From positions 1-51,996 of the forward strand of contig NZ_JAABNP010000011.1 of the NCBI RefSeq assembly GCF_009928485.1: DNA of 51,996 nt. Direction: 5' to 3'. Under the pieces are notes generated by a model, which did no database searches, was not told the origin of the DNA, and saw nothing but the letters and a program-made list of their open reading frames with translations. Numbering within the stretch: position 1 is the stretch's first letter; each line of letters starts with the position of its first letter. The translations under genes and the position numbers were made by a program. This DNA is from Clostridium sp. C2-6-12 (lineage in GTDB: Bacteria; Bacillota; Clostridia; Clostridiales; Clostridiaceae). Below are positions 1-9,228 of the stretch, piece after piece.

Positions 1-52
1 CGCCGATGGTACTGCACGGGTGACTGTGTGGCAGAGTAGGACGTTGCGAGGT
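1..52 (+). rRNA. rrf: 5S ribosomal RNA, 3' end only
   Basis: The window opens inside a sequence that fits the 3' half of a clostridial 5S rRNA (GGTACTGCACGGGTGACTG, then GTGTGGCAGAGTAGGACG). A terminator hairpin follows directly. This is the end of an rRNA operon whose 16S and 23S genes lie left of the window. The exact 3' end is approximate. Confidence 0.85.
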
Positions 53-60
53 AAGTATGA

Positions 61-88
61 AGATAGTCAGTAGTGACTATCTTTTTTA
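61..88 (+). terminator. rRNA operon terminator
   Basis: A perfect 9-bp stem AGATAGTCA / TGACTATCT with a 4-base loop is followed by a run of T. It sits just after the 5S end, where an intrinsic terminator of the rRNA operon is expected. Confidence 0.85.
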
Positions 89-689
89 TTTTCCTTAGAA
101 ATAAACTTAAATTTAATCAAAAAATATTAATTGAAAAGTTTCTAATTGGATGATTAAAAGTCAACAAGTTGAGTAAAAACTTATATTAGATAGTGATATT
201 TTATTTATTCTAAGAATAATCCACAATACATTTAAAATATATTGTGGATTATTCTTATTTTCTGTGTATATGTGCTAATAAGTTTTTAATATACTCTAAT
301 CCAATTGATTATTTTAATTAAATTCATATCTGTGTAGATTTTTAAAGTGGTAAGTAGATTAGGATATTTATATTACAATAGCAAATCTACATTATAAAAT
401 GTATAAAGATTAAATAGCATTTTTTGCAATGTTTTAAGCATTTTGAACCATGTAATATGTAAAAGATTTATAATAATATAATAAAGGGTAATGAGTTAAG
501 GTAAATATGCAATAAAATCATTTAGATAATAAAGATGCAATAAAGCAAGCTGTATACTTATTTATTCTTTATAAAATGTTAGTTATAGTGTAAAGAAATT
601 TAAATTAGTTATATTAGCAATTTTAAGAAGTCTCATTTGATTTACAAAAACTTTATTGAATGATATAATTGTAATAATTTAATAGGATA
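89..689. other. 600-base AT-rich gap with one long hairpin
   Basis: I see no credible ORF with a ribosome binding site here. The only clear structure is a perfect 17-bp inverted repeat (212-228 with 240-256, around CCACAATA / TATTGTGG). It is followed by TTATTTT and could act as a back-up terminator behind the rRNA operon. The rest is AT-rich spacer leading to the lysine riboswitch promoter. Confidence 0.5.
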
Positions 690-856
690 GCCTAAGGTAG
701 AGGCGCCATTAATAAAGAGTACTTATTATGAGTTGGCAAACGTTGATTAATTAAGGAAAGGTATTATGGCCGAAGATTTGAATTATGCCAAGATTTATTT
801 CTGGTTATGCATAAAATATGTGTATGACTGTCACGAAAGTGGAGAGCTACAAGGAT
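690..856 (+). promoter_or_regulatory. Lysine riboswitch (L box) controlling dapA
   Basis: The conserved blocks of the lysine riboswitch appear in the right order: GGTAGAGGCGC at 696-706, AGAGTA at 716, GGAAAGG near 755, GCCGAAG near 769, CTGGTTATGCATAA near 801, and ACTGTCACGAAAGTGGAGAG to 846. P1 can form between GTAG (697-700) and CTAC (847-850). The aptamer lies 165 bases upstream of dapA and a terminator stands between them. From the family, lysine binding favours termination. GGTAGAG (696-702) is also complementary to CTCTACC (934-940) at the foot of the terminator, giving a 7-bp alternative pairing that would break it. Confidence 0.92.
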
Positions 857-937
857 TTTATAAATTTAAAAACATTAAGATAGTGTTTATGTTACTATTT
901 TATTTTAATTTTATATGAACTTTATGTGATTAACTCT

Positions 938-966
938 ACCCGTTAGTATTTACTAGCGGGTTTTCT
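938..966 (+). terminator. Riboswitch-controlled attenuator in front of dapA
   Basis: A hairpin ACCCGTTAGTA / TACTAGCGGGT is followed by TTTTCTT, 55 bases before the dapA start. It is the expression platform of the upstream lysine riboswitch. Its 5' foot overlaps CTCTACC, which can pair with the riboswitch 5' strand instead. Confidence 0.85.
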
Positions 967-1020
967 TATTTAATTAAATATCATTTAGGATATAAAATAG
1001 ATTAGAGGAGTGTAATATTT

Positions 1021-1887
1021 ATGAAAATTGAAGGACTTTTAATACCATTAATAACACCGTTTAAGGATGGTAAGGTAGACTTAAAATCATATGAAAAAAT
1101 GATTGATCATTATATTGAACAAGGAGTAAATGGAATAATTCCACTTGCTACAACTGGAGAATCGCCAACTATTTTGGGCGATGAATATGAAGAAGTTTTG
1201 GCAAAAACAGTTGAATATGCTAATAATAGAGTTTCAATATATGTAGGGTTAGGTGGAAATAATACTAGTGAATTAATAAAGAAATTAAAGGTGGTAGAAA
1301 AATGTAATGTTGATGGAATCTTATCAGTAGCACCATATTATTCAAGACCTAACCAAAGAGGTCTTTATGAGCATTTTAGAGCTGTATCTGAAGCAACTGA
1401 TTTAGATATTGTAATTTATAATATACCATATAGAACGGGAACTAATATAGAAAATGAAACTATGCACAGACTGGCAGAATTCAAGAATATCATAGGATTA
1501 AAGGATTGTTGTGGAGATATAAAGCAAACAACAGAGTTATTGCTGAATCCACCAAAGGATTTTTCAATTTTAACAGGTGAAGATGCTCTTTTCTATACAA
1601 CACTTATTTTAGGAGGTAATGGAGGAATACTAGGCTCTGCGCACTTAAGGACTAAGGAATTTATCCAAGTGTATGATTTGGTTAAAGAAAATAATCATCA
1701 AGATGCATTAAAAATATGGACAAATTTATATAATATGATTCCACTACTATTCTCAGAACCTAATCCTACACCGTTAAAATATTGTTTGAATAAATTAGGA
1801 TTAATAGAGTCTGATGAAGTTAGACTTCCATTAGTTAATATTACTTCAGAATTAGAAAAAAGACTCGATAGAGTCATTAAATTATAG
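1021..1887 (+). CDS. dapA: 4-hydroxy-tetrahydrodipicolinate synthase
   Basis: DapA condenses pyruvate with aspartate semialdehyde, the first committed step of the lysine/diaminopimelate branch, in the cytoplasm. The 288-residue TIM-barrel length is usual for the family. Visible signatures are TTGE (residues 44-47), the catalytic Tyr133 in VIYN, the YRTGT segment from Tyr137, and the Schiff-base Lys161 in IIGLKDC. The ATG at 1021 follows TAGAGGAG at a good distance. The gene stands alone behind a lysine riboswitch and attenuator, so lysine should repress it; this fits its biosynthetic role. A terminator follows. Confidence 0.95.
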   Translation: MKIEGLLIPLITPFKDGKVDLKSYEKMIDHYIEQGVNGIIPLATTGESPTILGDEYEEVLAKTVEYANNRVSIYVGLGGNNTSELIKKLKVVEKCNVDGILSVAPYYSRPNQRGLYEHFRAVSEATDLDIVIYNIPYRTGTNIENETMHRLAEFKNIIGLKDCCGDIKQTTELLLNPPKDFSILTGEDALFYTTLILGGNGGILGSAHLRTKEFIQVYDLVKENNHQDALKIWTNLYNMIPLLFSEPNPTPLKYCLNKLGLIESDEVRLPLVNITSELEKRLDRVIKL

Positions 1888-1957
1888 TTAATTTCTTATT
1901 TGTAATGAGGATTAATACTATAAATTTGTGATTCAATAGTCTTATATAAGAGAAATT

Positions 1958-2027
1958 CATTAAAACACTTTATTAAAAATAAAGTGTTTTAATGTTAGGA
2001 CTAAATGAATTAGTCCTAACATTAAAA
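1958..2027 (+). terminator. Two overlapping, mutually exclusive hairpins after dapA
   Basis: A perfect 15-bp stem (1958-1972 with 1980-1994, core AAAACACTTTA) is overlapped by a second perfect 18-bp stem (1987-2004 with 2010-2027, core GTTAGGACTAA). They share bases 1987-1994, so both cannot be complete in one RNA. They probably terminate dapA. There is no strong T run after the second stem. Confidence 0.6.
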
Positions 2028-2171
2028 CTACACAAAATACAATTGGAAGATCATATCCTTAGATGTCAGGAATTTAAGTTTAATGTAAAATAAAAGAATA
2101 TTTTGCTTTGACTAGCAATAGAAATAGGAGTAAGATAGTAGCTGACAAGTTTAATAAGGAAGTGATTAAAA

Positions 2172-3827
2172 ATGATGCCCAAGTTCTTGCATATGATAAA
2201 GAACAAGGAAATTACAAAAGAACAAGTTATGAAGGATATCATAGCTGGTATTATTGTTGCTGTAATAGCATTACCATTGTCAATAGCGCTAGGTATATCA
2301 TCAGGAGTATCGCCTGAAAAGGGGCTTATTACAGCAATATTTGCAGGTTTCATAATCTCATGTTTTGGTGGGAGTAGAGTCCAAATAGGTGGACCAACAG
2401 GAGCCTTTGTTATTATAATTTATTCAATTATCCAAGAATATGGATTAAATGGACTTATTACAGCTACAATAATGGCTGGAATTATATTGATCATAATGGG
2501 AGCATTAAGGTTTGGTTCCTTAATTAAGTACATACCACAGACAATAACTATAGGTTTTACATCAGGTATAGCTATTACATTAATGTCTACACAAATTAAA
2601 GATTTGTTTGGATTAAAAATTGAAAATGTGCCTGCAGAGTTTTTTGCAAAATGGGAAAGTTATATTGGAAATATGGGATCAATGAATATATGGTCATTGA
2701 TAATCGGAATAGGCAGTATAGTAATAATAGCACTTTGGCCTAAAGTTAATAAAACAATTCCAGGATCCATGATTGCATTGATTGTAGCGACGCTTTTAGT
2801 AAAGTTCTTAAATCTTCCAGTAGAAACTATAGGAAGCAGATTTCAAGATATTTCATCTGCAATTCCAATGCCAGTATTCCCAGATCTCACTATGGCAACA
2901 ATAAATAAATTGTTTGCACCAGCTATGACAATTGCTATTTTAGCTGGATTGGAATCCTTATTGTCAGCAGTAGTAGCTGATGGAATGATTTCAGATACTC
3001 ATGATTCAAATATGGAACTGGTGGCACAAGGCATAGCCAACGTTACCAGTGCATTATTTGGTGGAATACCTGCTACAGGAGCTATAGCAAGAACAGCAGC
3101 TAACGTTAAATCTGGAGGAAAGAGTCCAATAGCAGGAATGGTCCATGCTATAACATTATTAGCAACCATGTTAGCTTTAATGCCACTTGCTAAGATGATA
3201 CCAATGACAGTGCTTGCTGCCATTTTAATGGTTGTATCATATAATATGAGCGAATGGAGAGCTTTTAAGGCATTATTAAAGGCGCCTAAAAGTGACGTTA
3301 TCGTATTATTAATTACATTTTCGTGCACAGTTGTATTTGATTTAGTTGTGGCAATTGGTATTGGAATGATTATGGCCATGTTCTTATTTGTTAAGAGGGT
3401 ATCAGAAACTACTGAAATTAGAGATTTGGTTGAAGAAGAAGTTTTTGATGAAGAAATATCTAAGGTATTAGAAAAAGCAGCTGGAAAAATTCATGTATAT
3501 CAAGTAAATGGACCTATGTTTTTTGGTGTAGTACAAGAATTTATTGCAAAGATGAAAGAGTTAGAGTCATCAGTTGAGGTTGTAATTTTAGACATGAGAC
3601 ATACACATGCAATAGATGCTTCTGCAATAGACGCATTAACAAGATTATTAAAACATTGTAATAAGTTAAATATAAAACTTTGTTTAACACATGTGCAAGA
3701 TCAACCAAAGAAAGTTTTAAACAGAATGGGCTTTGTGGTTCAAATTGGTGAAAGTCACATATATGAAACTAAAACAGAAGCCATAGAGGTAGCTTATGAG
3801 TATATAAAATGTTTAGAACTATTTTAA
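2172..3827 (+). CDS. SulP-family anion transporter with STAS domain
   Basis: This is an inner-membrane permease of the SulP/SLC26 family, which moves sulfate, bicarbonate or other anions. About 12 hydrophobic segments span residues 18-430, starting with a run after DIIAGIIVAVIALPLSIALG. The conserved stretch GGSRVQIGGPTGAF is near residues 65-78. The last 110 residues form a STAS domain containing VVILDMRHTHAIDASAIDAL. At 551 residues it has the normal family length. ATG 2172 has AAGGAAGTG upstream. The substrate cannot be told from sequence. It appears to be a single-gene unit between the dapA terminator and the DUF1540 gene. Confidence 0.88.
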   Translation: MMPKFLHMIKNKEITKEQVMKDIIAGIIVAVIALPLSIALGISSGVSPEKGLITAIFAGFIISCFGGSRVQIGGPTGAFVIIIYSIIQEYGLNGLITATIMAGIILIIMGALRFGSLIKYIPQTITIGFTSGIAITLMSTQIKDLFGLKIENVPAEFFAKWESYIGNMGSMNIWSLIIGIGSIVIIALWPKVNKTIPGSMIALIVATLLVKFLNLPVETIGSRFQDISSAIPMPVFPDLTMATINKLFAPAMTIAILAGLESLLSAVVADGMISDTHDSNMELVAQGIANVTSALFGGIPATGAIARTAANVKSGGKSPIAGMVHAITLLATMLALMPLAKMIPMTVLAAILMVVSYNMSEWRAFKALLKAPKSDVIVLLITFSCTVVFDLVVAIGIGMIMAMFLFVKRVSETTEIRDLVEEEVFDEEISKVLEKAAGKIHVYQVNGPMFFGVVQEFIAKMKELESSVEVVILDMRHTHAIDASAIDALTRLLKHCNKLNIKLCLTHVQDQPKKVLNRMGFVVQIGESHIYETKTEAIEVAYEYIKCLELF

Positions 3828-3982
3828 ACTAGATTATATATTATAAATTTACTATTTATTACCTAGGAAATAATAATGTGTCATAAGTAAAATATTTGAA
3901 ATCGAAAAAATATTTTAATCAAAGTATAGATAAAAAATTTTTGAAGATACTATTATTGAATAAGTAATAAGGAGTGATTAAA

Positions 3983-4141
3983 ATGGAAATAAACTCATCT
4001 ATAAAATGTTCGGTTACAAGCTGTCAATATAATGCACAATCACAAGAGTATTGTACATTAGATCAAATTAAAGTTGGAACTCATGAAAAAAATCCAACTC
4101 AAAACGCATGTACAGATTGTGAATCATTTGAATTAAAGTAA
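3983..4141 (+). CDS. DUF1540 small Cys-rich protein
   Basis: A 52-residue protein beginning MEINSSIKCSVTSC, with four or five cysteines spaced as in the DUF1540 family: CSVTSCQYN, then EYCTLDQIKVG, then ACTDCESF. The family is common in spore-forming clostridia and is thought to bind metal; its function is unknown. ATG 3983 has AAGGAGTG eight bases upstream. A strong terminator follows immediately, so it is a short independent transcript or the end of the SulP unit. Confidence 0.8.
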   Translation: MEINSSIKCSVTSCQYNAQSQEYCTLDQIKVGTHEKNPTQNACTDCESFELK

Positions 4142-4159
4142 TTAATAAATAGTCAATTG

Positions 4160-4203
4160 AAAAGATGTTCTAACATGAGTAATGTTTAGAACATCTTTTT
4201 TAT
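4160..4203 (+). terminator. Terminator of the DUF1540 gene
   Basis: The 14-bp stem AAAAGATGTTCTAA with TTTAGAACATCTTTT is followed by a T run. From here to 4,490 the sequence is AT-rich with no ORF I can support. Confidence 0.85.
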
Positions 4204-4490
4204 TTTTTAGTAAGAGTATAATTAATTTCTTTCGTATTTTTATAGATTAAGTGGCAATAATAGAAATATTATAAAATTATGTTTCTAAATAATAGATTCT
4301 CATAAAAAAGTAGTTTAGGTATTATCAAAGAAATTATAAATTTTATTATTAGAATTTATATATTATAATTAAATAAGTTATTATAATTAAATTTACTTTA
4401 TGAAGAAAATCATTTGAATATATGTAAAATTTTATTACAAAATATAAATAAATTAATAAGAAAAATATATAGATAGCGAGGAGATTTAAA

Positions 4491-5447
4491 TTGGAATATG
4501 ATTGGGAAAGGAAATTTCCTTTTTTAAAAATTGATAAAAATGTAGTTGAAGATTTGTTTGAAGGGATATTAGATAAACAAGGTGTTACTGATGTAATTCC
4601 AATAGATGAAGGATGTAGAACAACAAACTACATCATAGAAACAAATGGAATTCCTCAAAGATATATTTTAAAAATATTTATGTCAAAAGAACAAAATTAT
4701 AAAAAAGAAATTAGATTATTAACAAGGCTTAAGGAAGATGGGATTTTACCTGTTCCTAAAATATATAGAGTTAGTGAGCATGAATCTATCCAAGGCAGAG
4801 AATATGGAATTTATGAATATAAAGAGGGAAAAACAATAGGACAAGCTATAAGTGAAGGATATAAAGTTTCAGAAGAGTTTGTTAGAGATGTAGCAAAATA
4901 TTTAGCTATGATACATAACTATAAATTTATTAAAGCTGGTTTTTTAGATGAAGATTTGAATTTGGAGATAGAAGTTCCTGGTCTTGTTTCATGGTATGAA
5001 ATGTTTATGGGAACTAATGCTAAAAACCGATTGGGAAAAGATGTAGTTAATAAAATAAATAAAATAGTTCAAGAAAATGAAAAAATATTATTGGAGTTAG
5101 ATAAAGATATCAGACTAGTTCATGGAGATTTCCAGGGGACTAACATATTAGTAAAAGATAATAAATTATCTGGAATTTTAGACTGGGAATTTTCTATGGC
5201 GGGACATCCTATAGCTGATATAGGTCAATTTTTTAGATATGAAGAATATTTTGATAATAATTTAATTAAAGCTTTTGAAGAAGAGTATAATAAAAACTCA
5301 GATTATAAACTTATAGAGGACTGGTATAAGATAAGTAAGCTTAGAGACTTAACAAATTTAATTCAATTAATTAATGGAAATGAAGACATGCCAAACAAAT
5401 ATGCTAATATAAAAGCAGTAGTAGTAAATATTTTGAAACAATTTTGA
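4491..5447 (+). CDS. APH/choline-kinase-fold phosphotransferase
   Basis: A 318-residue cytoplasmic kinase of the aminoglycoside phosphotransferase superfamily. The catalytic loop reads RLVHGDFQGTNIL (HGD-x4-N) and the metal-binding DWE follows in GILDWEFSMAGHPIAD. The N-terminal lobe has the lysine in RYILKIF. The start is TTG at 4491; GCGAGGAG lies 7-12 bases upstream and no ATG fits the frame as well. The substrate is unknown: such proteins phosphorylate aminoglycosides, choline, homoserine or sugars, and nothing nearby decides. It is a monocistronic unit with its own terminator. Confidence 0.8.
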   Translation: MEYDWERKFPFLKIDKNVVEDLFEGILDKQGVTDVIPIDEGCRTTNYIIETNGIPQRYILKIFMSKEQNYKKEIRLLTRLKEDGILPVPKIYRVSEHESIQGREYGIYEYKEGKTIGQAISEGYKVSEEFVRDVAKYLAMIHNYKFIKAGFLDEDLNLEIEVPGLVSWYEMFMGTNAKNRLGKDVVNKINKIVQENEKILLELDKDIRLVHGDFQGTNILVKDNKLSGILDWEFSMAGHPIADIGQFFRYEEYFDNNLIKAFEEEYNKNSDYKLIEDWYKISKLRDLTNLIQLINGNEDMPNKYANIKAVVVNILKQF

Positions 5448-5530
5448 TTGGTTATTAAACAAAATTAAAATCAATTTGAAAAAAATGTTGACAGGATAAA
5501 CTTTAGATAATATACTATGTAATAAGAACG

Positions 5531-5585
5531 ATGGTGTTTGAGAAATATACTAAAAGGTATATTTCTCAAGCACCATTTTTTTTTC
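5531..5585 (+). terminator. Terminator after the APH-fold kinase
   Basis: A long stem (ATGGTGTTTGAGAAATATAC with its near-perfect complement, 5531-5550 / 5557-5576) is followed by TTTTTTTTT. This is a strong intrinsic terminator. The remaining bases to 5,738 hold the amtB promoter region, without a motif I can name. Confidence 0.85.
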
Positions 5586-5738
5586 AAATTATAATATTAT
5601 AGTTAATAATCGAAAAATAATTTTTAAAAGATAATGTGCGCACTTACTTTTAAATTTATATCAAAATTATTTAAGGAAATATAATTAAATAGTCATAACT
5701 TTAATTGTAGTAATCATTAATTTTAAGGGGGATTTTTT

Positions 5739-6980
5739 ATGGAAATTAATTTAGGCGATAGCAGTTTTTTATTAATATGTTCAGCACTTGTACTTTTAAT
5801 GACACCGGGGCTTGCATTTTTCTATGGAGGTATGGTTCGTAGAAAGAATGTTTTAAATACGTTAATGTCTTCGTTTTTCATTTGTGGATTAGCATCTATA
5901 ATGTGGGTTTTAATAGGTTATTCATTGTCATTTGGAGATGATATTGGGGGTGTAATAGGAGGATTGAATTTCTTCTTATTTAATGGAGTAGGAGCAGATC
6001 CTTCAGCACTTGCACCTACTATACCACATGAACTTTTCGCAGCATTTCAAATGATGTTTGCAATAATTACACCAGCACTTATCACTGGATCATTAACTGG
6101 AAGAATGAAATTTTCAGCATTATTCATATTTATAGCAGCATGGTCACTTTTAGTATATTATCCATTAGCTCATATGGTATGGGGCGGCGGAATAATAGGT
6201 GCTTTAGGAGCAGTAGATTTCGCTGGTGGAGATGTTGTTCATATAAGTTCAGGAGTTTCAGGACTTGTAGCTTGTATTATATTAGGTAAGAGACGTGGAT
6301 ATGGTATGATGTCATATAAACCACACAATATTCCTTTCGTAGTTTTAGGGGCAGCGTTACTTTGGTTTGGATGGTTTGGATTTAATGCAGGAAGTGCATT
6401 AAATGCTGGTGGACTTGCAGTTCATGCATTCATGACAACAAACACAGCAGCTGCAGCTGCAATGCTTTCTTGGATGTTCATTGAAAAAGTTAAACACGGT
6501 AAACCAACAGTTCTTGGTGCAGCTACAGGTGCAGTTGTAGGATTAGTTGCAATTACACCAGGTGCAGGGTTTGTTCCACTTTGGAGCTCAATCATAATAG
6601 GTGCACTAGTTTCTCCAATATGCTTCTTCTTTATGACTGTAGTAAAAGCTAAGTTCGGTTACGATGATGCTCTTGATGCTTTTGGGTGTCATGGAATTGG
6701 CGGAGTTTGGGGAGGTATTGCAACTGGATTATTCACACAAACTTCAATTAATTCTGTAGCTAAGTGGAATGGTCTTTTCTTTGGAGATATTAATCTTTTA
6801 ATTGCTCAAATTGAAGGTATATTAATAACAGTAGTATTTGCAGCGGTTATGACTTTCTTAATCTTAAAGGTTATGAAGTTATTCATGGATATTAGAGTTG
6901 ATAAATCAGAAGAAGCTGATGGTCTTGATGTTGCAGAACATGGTGAAACAGCATATCCTGCATTTAACGGCTTAGATTAG
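5739..6980 (+). CDS. amtB: Ammonium transporter (Amt family)
   Basis: A 413-residue membrane channel with eleven predicted helices that conducts ammonia/ammonium. Family marks include FFYGGMVRRKN-type sequence near residue 30, the first pore histidine in LAHMVWGGG, DFAGGDVVHISSG, and the second twin-histidine region in FGCHGIGGVWGG. ATG 5739 follows AAGGGGG. The next gene is a PII protein without an obvious terminator between, the usual amtB-PII pairing in which PII binds the cytoplasmic face and blocks the channel when nitrogen is plentiful. The C-terminal tail is acidic. Confidence 0.93.
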   Translation: MEINLGDSSFLLICSALVLLMTPGLAFFYGGMVRRKNVLNTLMSSFFICGLASIMWVLIGYSLSFGDDIGGVIGGLNFFLFNGVGADPSALAPTIPHELFAAFQMMFAIITPALITGSLTGRMKFSALFIFIAAWSLLVYYPLAHMVWGGGIIGALGAVDFAGGDVVHISSGVSGLVACIILGKRRGYGMMSYKPHNIPFVVLGAALLWFGWFGFNAGSALNAGGLAVHAFMTTNTAAAAAMLSWMFIEKVKHGKPTVLGAATGAVVGLVAITPGAGFVPLWSSIIIGALVSPICFFFMTVVKAKFGYDDALDAFGCHGIGGVWGGIATGLFTQTSINSVAKWNGLFFGDINLLIAQIEGILITVVFAAVMTFLILKVMKLFMDIRVDKSEEADGLDVAEHGETAYPAFNGLD

Positions 6981-7213
6981 TATATAATCATAGATTTATA
7001 CTAAGATATTTGATACAATTATAGTGTAATAAACAGGTTATGAAACATTTATTCAATAAATATAATTTTAATATAATATATGTTTTATAGGACAATCAAT
7101 TCAACTAGAATAATAGCTTATGGTATAAATTGCATATAGATAATATTGGTTGTCAGATAGGTATATTAAGGTGAGTAGTGTTTATTGCAGATAAGATTAA
7201 GGAGGAATATAGT

Positions 7214-7552
7214 ATGAAAAGAGTAGAAGCAATCATAAGACCTTCAAAGCTTGAAGATATTAAGGAAGCATTAAAAAATAGTAATATAAATGGTGTAACA
7301 ATTAGCCAAGTTATGGGCTGTGGACAACAACGTGGATGGAAAGAATACCACAGGGGAACAGAAATAACAACTAATGTATTACCTAAAATAGAAGTTAAAA
7401 TAGTAGTTGAAGATGACAAAGTTGAAGAGGTAATTGAACTAATTACTTCAATTGCTAGAACTGGTGAAGTTGGAGATGGAAAGATATTCGTTGTTGATAT
7501 TGCAGATTGTATAAGAATCAGAACTGGTGAAAGAGGAAATTCTGCATTATAA
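7214..7552 (+). CDS. PII nitrogen regulatory protein (GlnB/GlnK type)
   Basis: A 112-residue trimeric signal protein sensing ATP/ADP and 2-oxoglutarate. It starts MKRVEAIIRPSKLEDI and ends with the PII C-terminal signature around GDGKIFVVDIADCIRIRTGE. I chose ATG 7214 because TAAGGAGGAATA lies just upstream; an in-frame GTG at 7178 would add 12 residues without support. In the T-loop (WKEYHRGTEITTNVLPK) the position aligned to the uridylylated Tyr51 of E. coli GlnB is Ile, so control by uridylylation there is unlikely. Its neighbour amtB is the expected partner. Confidence 0.92.
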   Translation: MKRVEAIIRPSKLEDIKEALKNSNINGVTISQVMGCGQQRGWKEYHRGTEITTNVLPKIEVKIVVEDDKVEEVIELITSIARTGEVGDGKIFVVDIADCIRIRTGERGNSAL

Positions 7553-7641
7553 GATAGGATATTTTAATTAGTTATAATAAAAGGTATTTTTAATGATTAA
7601 CTACACCTAAATTCATAAAGATATCTATAGATAAAATATTT

Positions 7642-7690
7642 AAGCAGTAGATAAAATCTTGTCATAAGAGATTATCTACTGCTTTTTTAT
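7642..7690 (+). terminator. Terminator of the amtB-PII unit
   Basis: An imperfect 18-bp stem (AAGCAGTAGATAA with its complement ending CTACTGCTT) is followed by TTTTTAT. Confidence 0.85.
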
Positions 7691-7870
7691 GAGAACAATA
7701 ACTTAAGCTTGAATTAGTCAATGTAAAGGTAAGAATGTAGATTAATCAGTCTATTTAATTTTTGGTTAGAAAATTAAATTATTGATATACTAAATAGTAG
7801 TTAAGTTAAATACTGAAAGACACAAATAATAATTTTATTATAAATAGAAATGATTTAATAGGAGAATATT

Positions 7871-8521
7871 ATGAGAGATAAAGAACTTTTTTTAGAAATA
7901 GAAAAACATTTACTTATTGATAATAAACCATCCATTTATTTAAAGGATGCTTTAAATTCTAAAAAACTTGATAATTATCCTTTTTTAATGATTAAAGAAC
8001 TAGAGGAAGTAGATCAAAATCCCAAGTTTCATCCAGAAGGAAATGTATTTATTCATACTATGATGGTTATTGATGAAGGGGCTAAGGTGAGAGAGCGAAG
8101 TTTAAATAAAAGAGCGTTTATGTGGGCTCTACTATTACATGATATAGGGAAAAAACCAACTACAAAGATTAGAAAAGGAAAATTAACTTCATATAATCAT
8201 GATATTGTAGGCGCAGATATGGTGAGAAAATTTTTATCTCATTTTGATGAAGATGATAGTTTTATAAAAGAAGTAACAGCACTTGTAAGGTGGCATATGC
8301 AAAGTTTGTTTGTAACCAAGAACTTAAAATATCAAAATGTTGATGCAATGCTAGAAGAAGTTAATATTAATGATATAGTTTTAGTTTCACTTTCTGATAG
8401 ATTAGGTAGAGGAAAATTAAGTTTTAATGAAATTAGAGAAACAGAGGAACAAATAAATAAATTTAAGAACAAACTGCTAATAAATTTGAAAACAAAAAAC
8501 GTAAAATTAAATAATCTATAA
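7871..8521 (+). CDS. HD-domain phosphohydrolase
   Basis: A 216-residue metal-dependent HD-superfamily protein. The metal ligands are visible as NVFIHTMMVIDEG (H), LLLHDIGKKPTT (HD), TSYNHDIVGADMV and a later conserved Asp in LVSLSDRLGRG. This arrangement resembles the HD module of CCA-adding enzymes and related hydrolases. ATG 7871 follows TAGGAGAA. The substrate (nucleotide or cyclic nucleotide) cannot be named. It may be co-transcribed with the next gene, 56 bases downstream. Confidence 0.75.
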   Translation: MRDKELFLEIEKHLLIDNKPSIYLKDALNSKKLDNYPFLMIKELEEVDQNPKFHPEGNVFIHTMMVIDEGAKVRERSLNKRAFMWALLLHDIGKKPTTKIRKGKLTSYNHDIVGADMVRKFLSHFDEDDSFIKEVTALVRWHMQSLFVTKNLKYQNVDAMLEEVNINDIVLVSLSDRLGRGKLSFNEIRETEEQINKFKNKLLINLKTKNVKLNNL

Positions 8522-8577
8522 ACATATGAATATTTAATCACTATAATATAGTGTTAGTAAAAAAAGTAGGGGATAAT

Positions 8578-9099
8578 ATGTTTAAGATTTTTTCTTTTGG
8601 GTTTAATGATATTTTTAATGAAAACAATATAGAGAAAATGAGTGGAATTATGCATTCCATTTTGGATAATATGGATATAAGCCAGTTTACAGAAGAATAT
8701 GAGGATGAATTTTCAGGTAAGCCATATGAACAGCTTGAAAAAAGTAATACCAATGATTTTATTGAACTCAAGGAAGATAAGGATATGTATTTTTTAAGTA
8801 TAGATCTTAAAGGGGTTAATATTAGAGAAGTTAGCATAAGGTATGATCCTGGAATAATACAAATAAATTTATATAGATTAGAAATTCAAAAAAGTTTCAT
8901 TGGAATTATGCCGAGAAATGTGCTTGTAAAGAGGTTATATAGAAAGAAATTTGAAAATATTGAAGATATAGATACAAATCAGGTATATAAAAATATTGAT
9001 GATGGAATTCTCAGCATCAGAATGCAGAAGAAATATCCTTTAGAGTGCTTTAATACCATAGTAGACGTAGATTCCTATGAAGATGATATAGACAATTAA
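8578..9099 (+). CDS. Hsp20/alpha-crystallin-like protein
   Basis: A 173-residue protein whose second half looks like a divergent small heat-shock domain. It has DMYFLSIDLKGVNIREVSIRYDPG, then a charged loop, and ends with the DDGILSIRMQKK element that resembles the last alpha-crystallin strand. The first 60 residues are acidic and unlike known families. I prefer ATG 8578 (AGGGG five bases upstream) to a GTG at 8551 in the same frame. Function is inferred from fold similarity only; the terminal IxI motif of classical Hsp20s is not clear. Confidence 0.55.
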   Translation: MFKIFSFGFNDIFNENNIEKMSGIMHSILDNMDISQFTEEYEDEFSGKPYEQLEKSNTNDFIELKEDKDMYFLSIDLKGVNIREVSIRYDPGIIQINLYRLEIQKSFIGIMPRNVLVKRLYRKKFENIEDIDTNQVYKNIDDGILSIRMQKKYPLECFNTIVDVDSYEDDIDN

Positions 9100-9145
9100 T
9101 ATTAAAGAATTTATATAAAATAAAATATATAAAAGTATATAATAA

Positions 9146-9190
9146 AAGGGAGGATTTATAGGTATGTACCTAAAAAGAATCTTCCCTTAC
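9146..9190 (-). terminator. Terminator of the DEAD-box helicase gene
   Basis: The inverted repeat AAGGGAGGATT / AATCTTCCCTT (one G-T pair) reads on the minus strand as a hairpin followed by TTTTATTAT. It lies just downstream of the helicase stop and may also serve the plus-strand gene. Confidence 0.6.
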
Positions 9191-9228
9191 ATAATTAAGT
9201 TAAGAGCTAAAAGCTAAATTTAACTTTT

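Noticed and set aside
2108..2317. 69-codon ORF overlapping the SulP start
   Set aside because: No ribosome site, low-complexity composition and overlap with the clear SulP frame.
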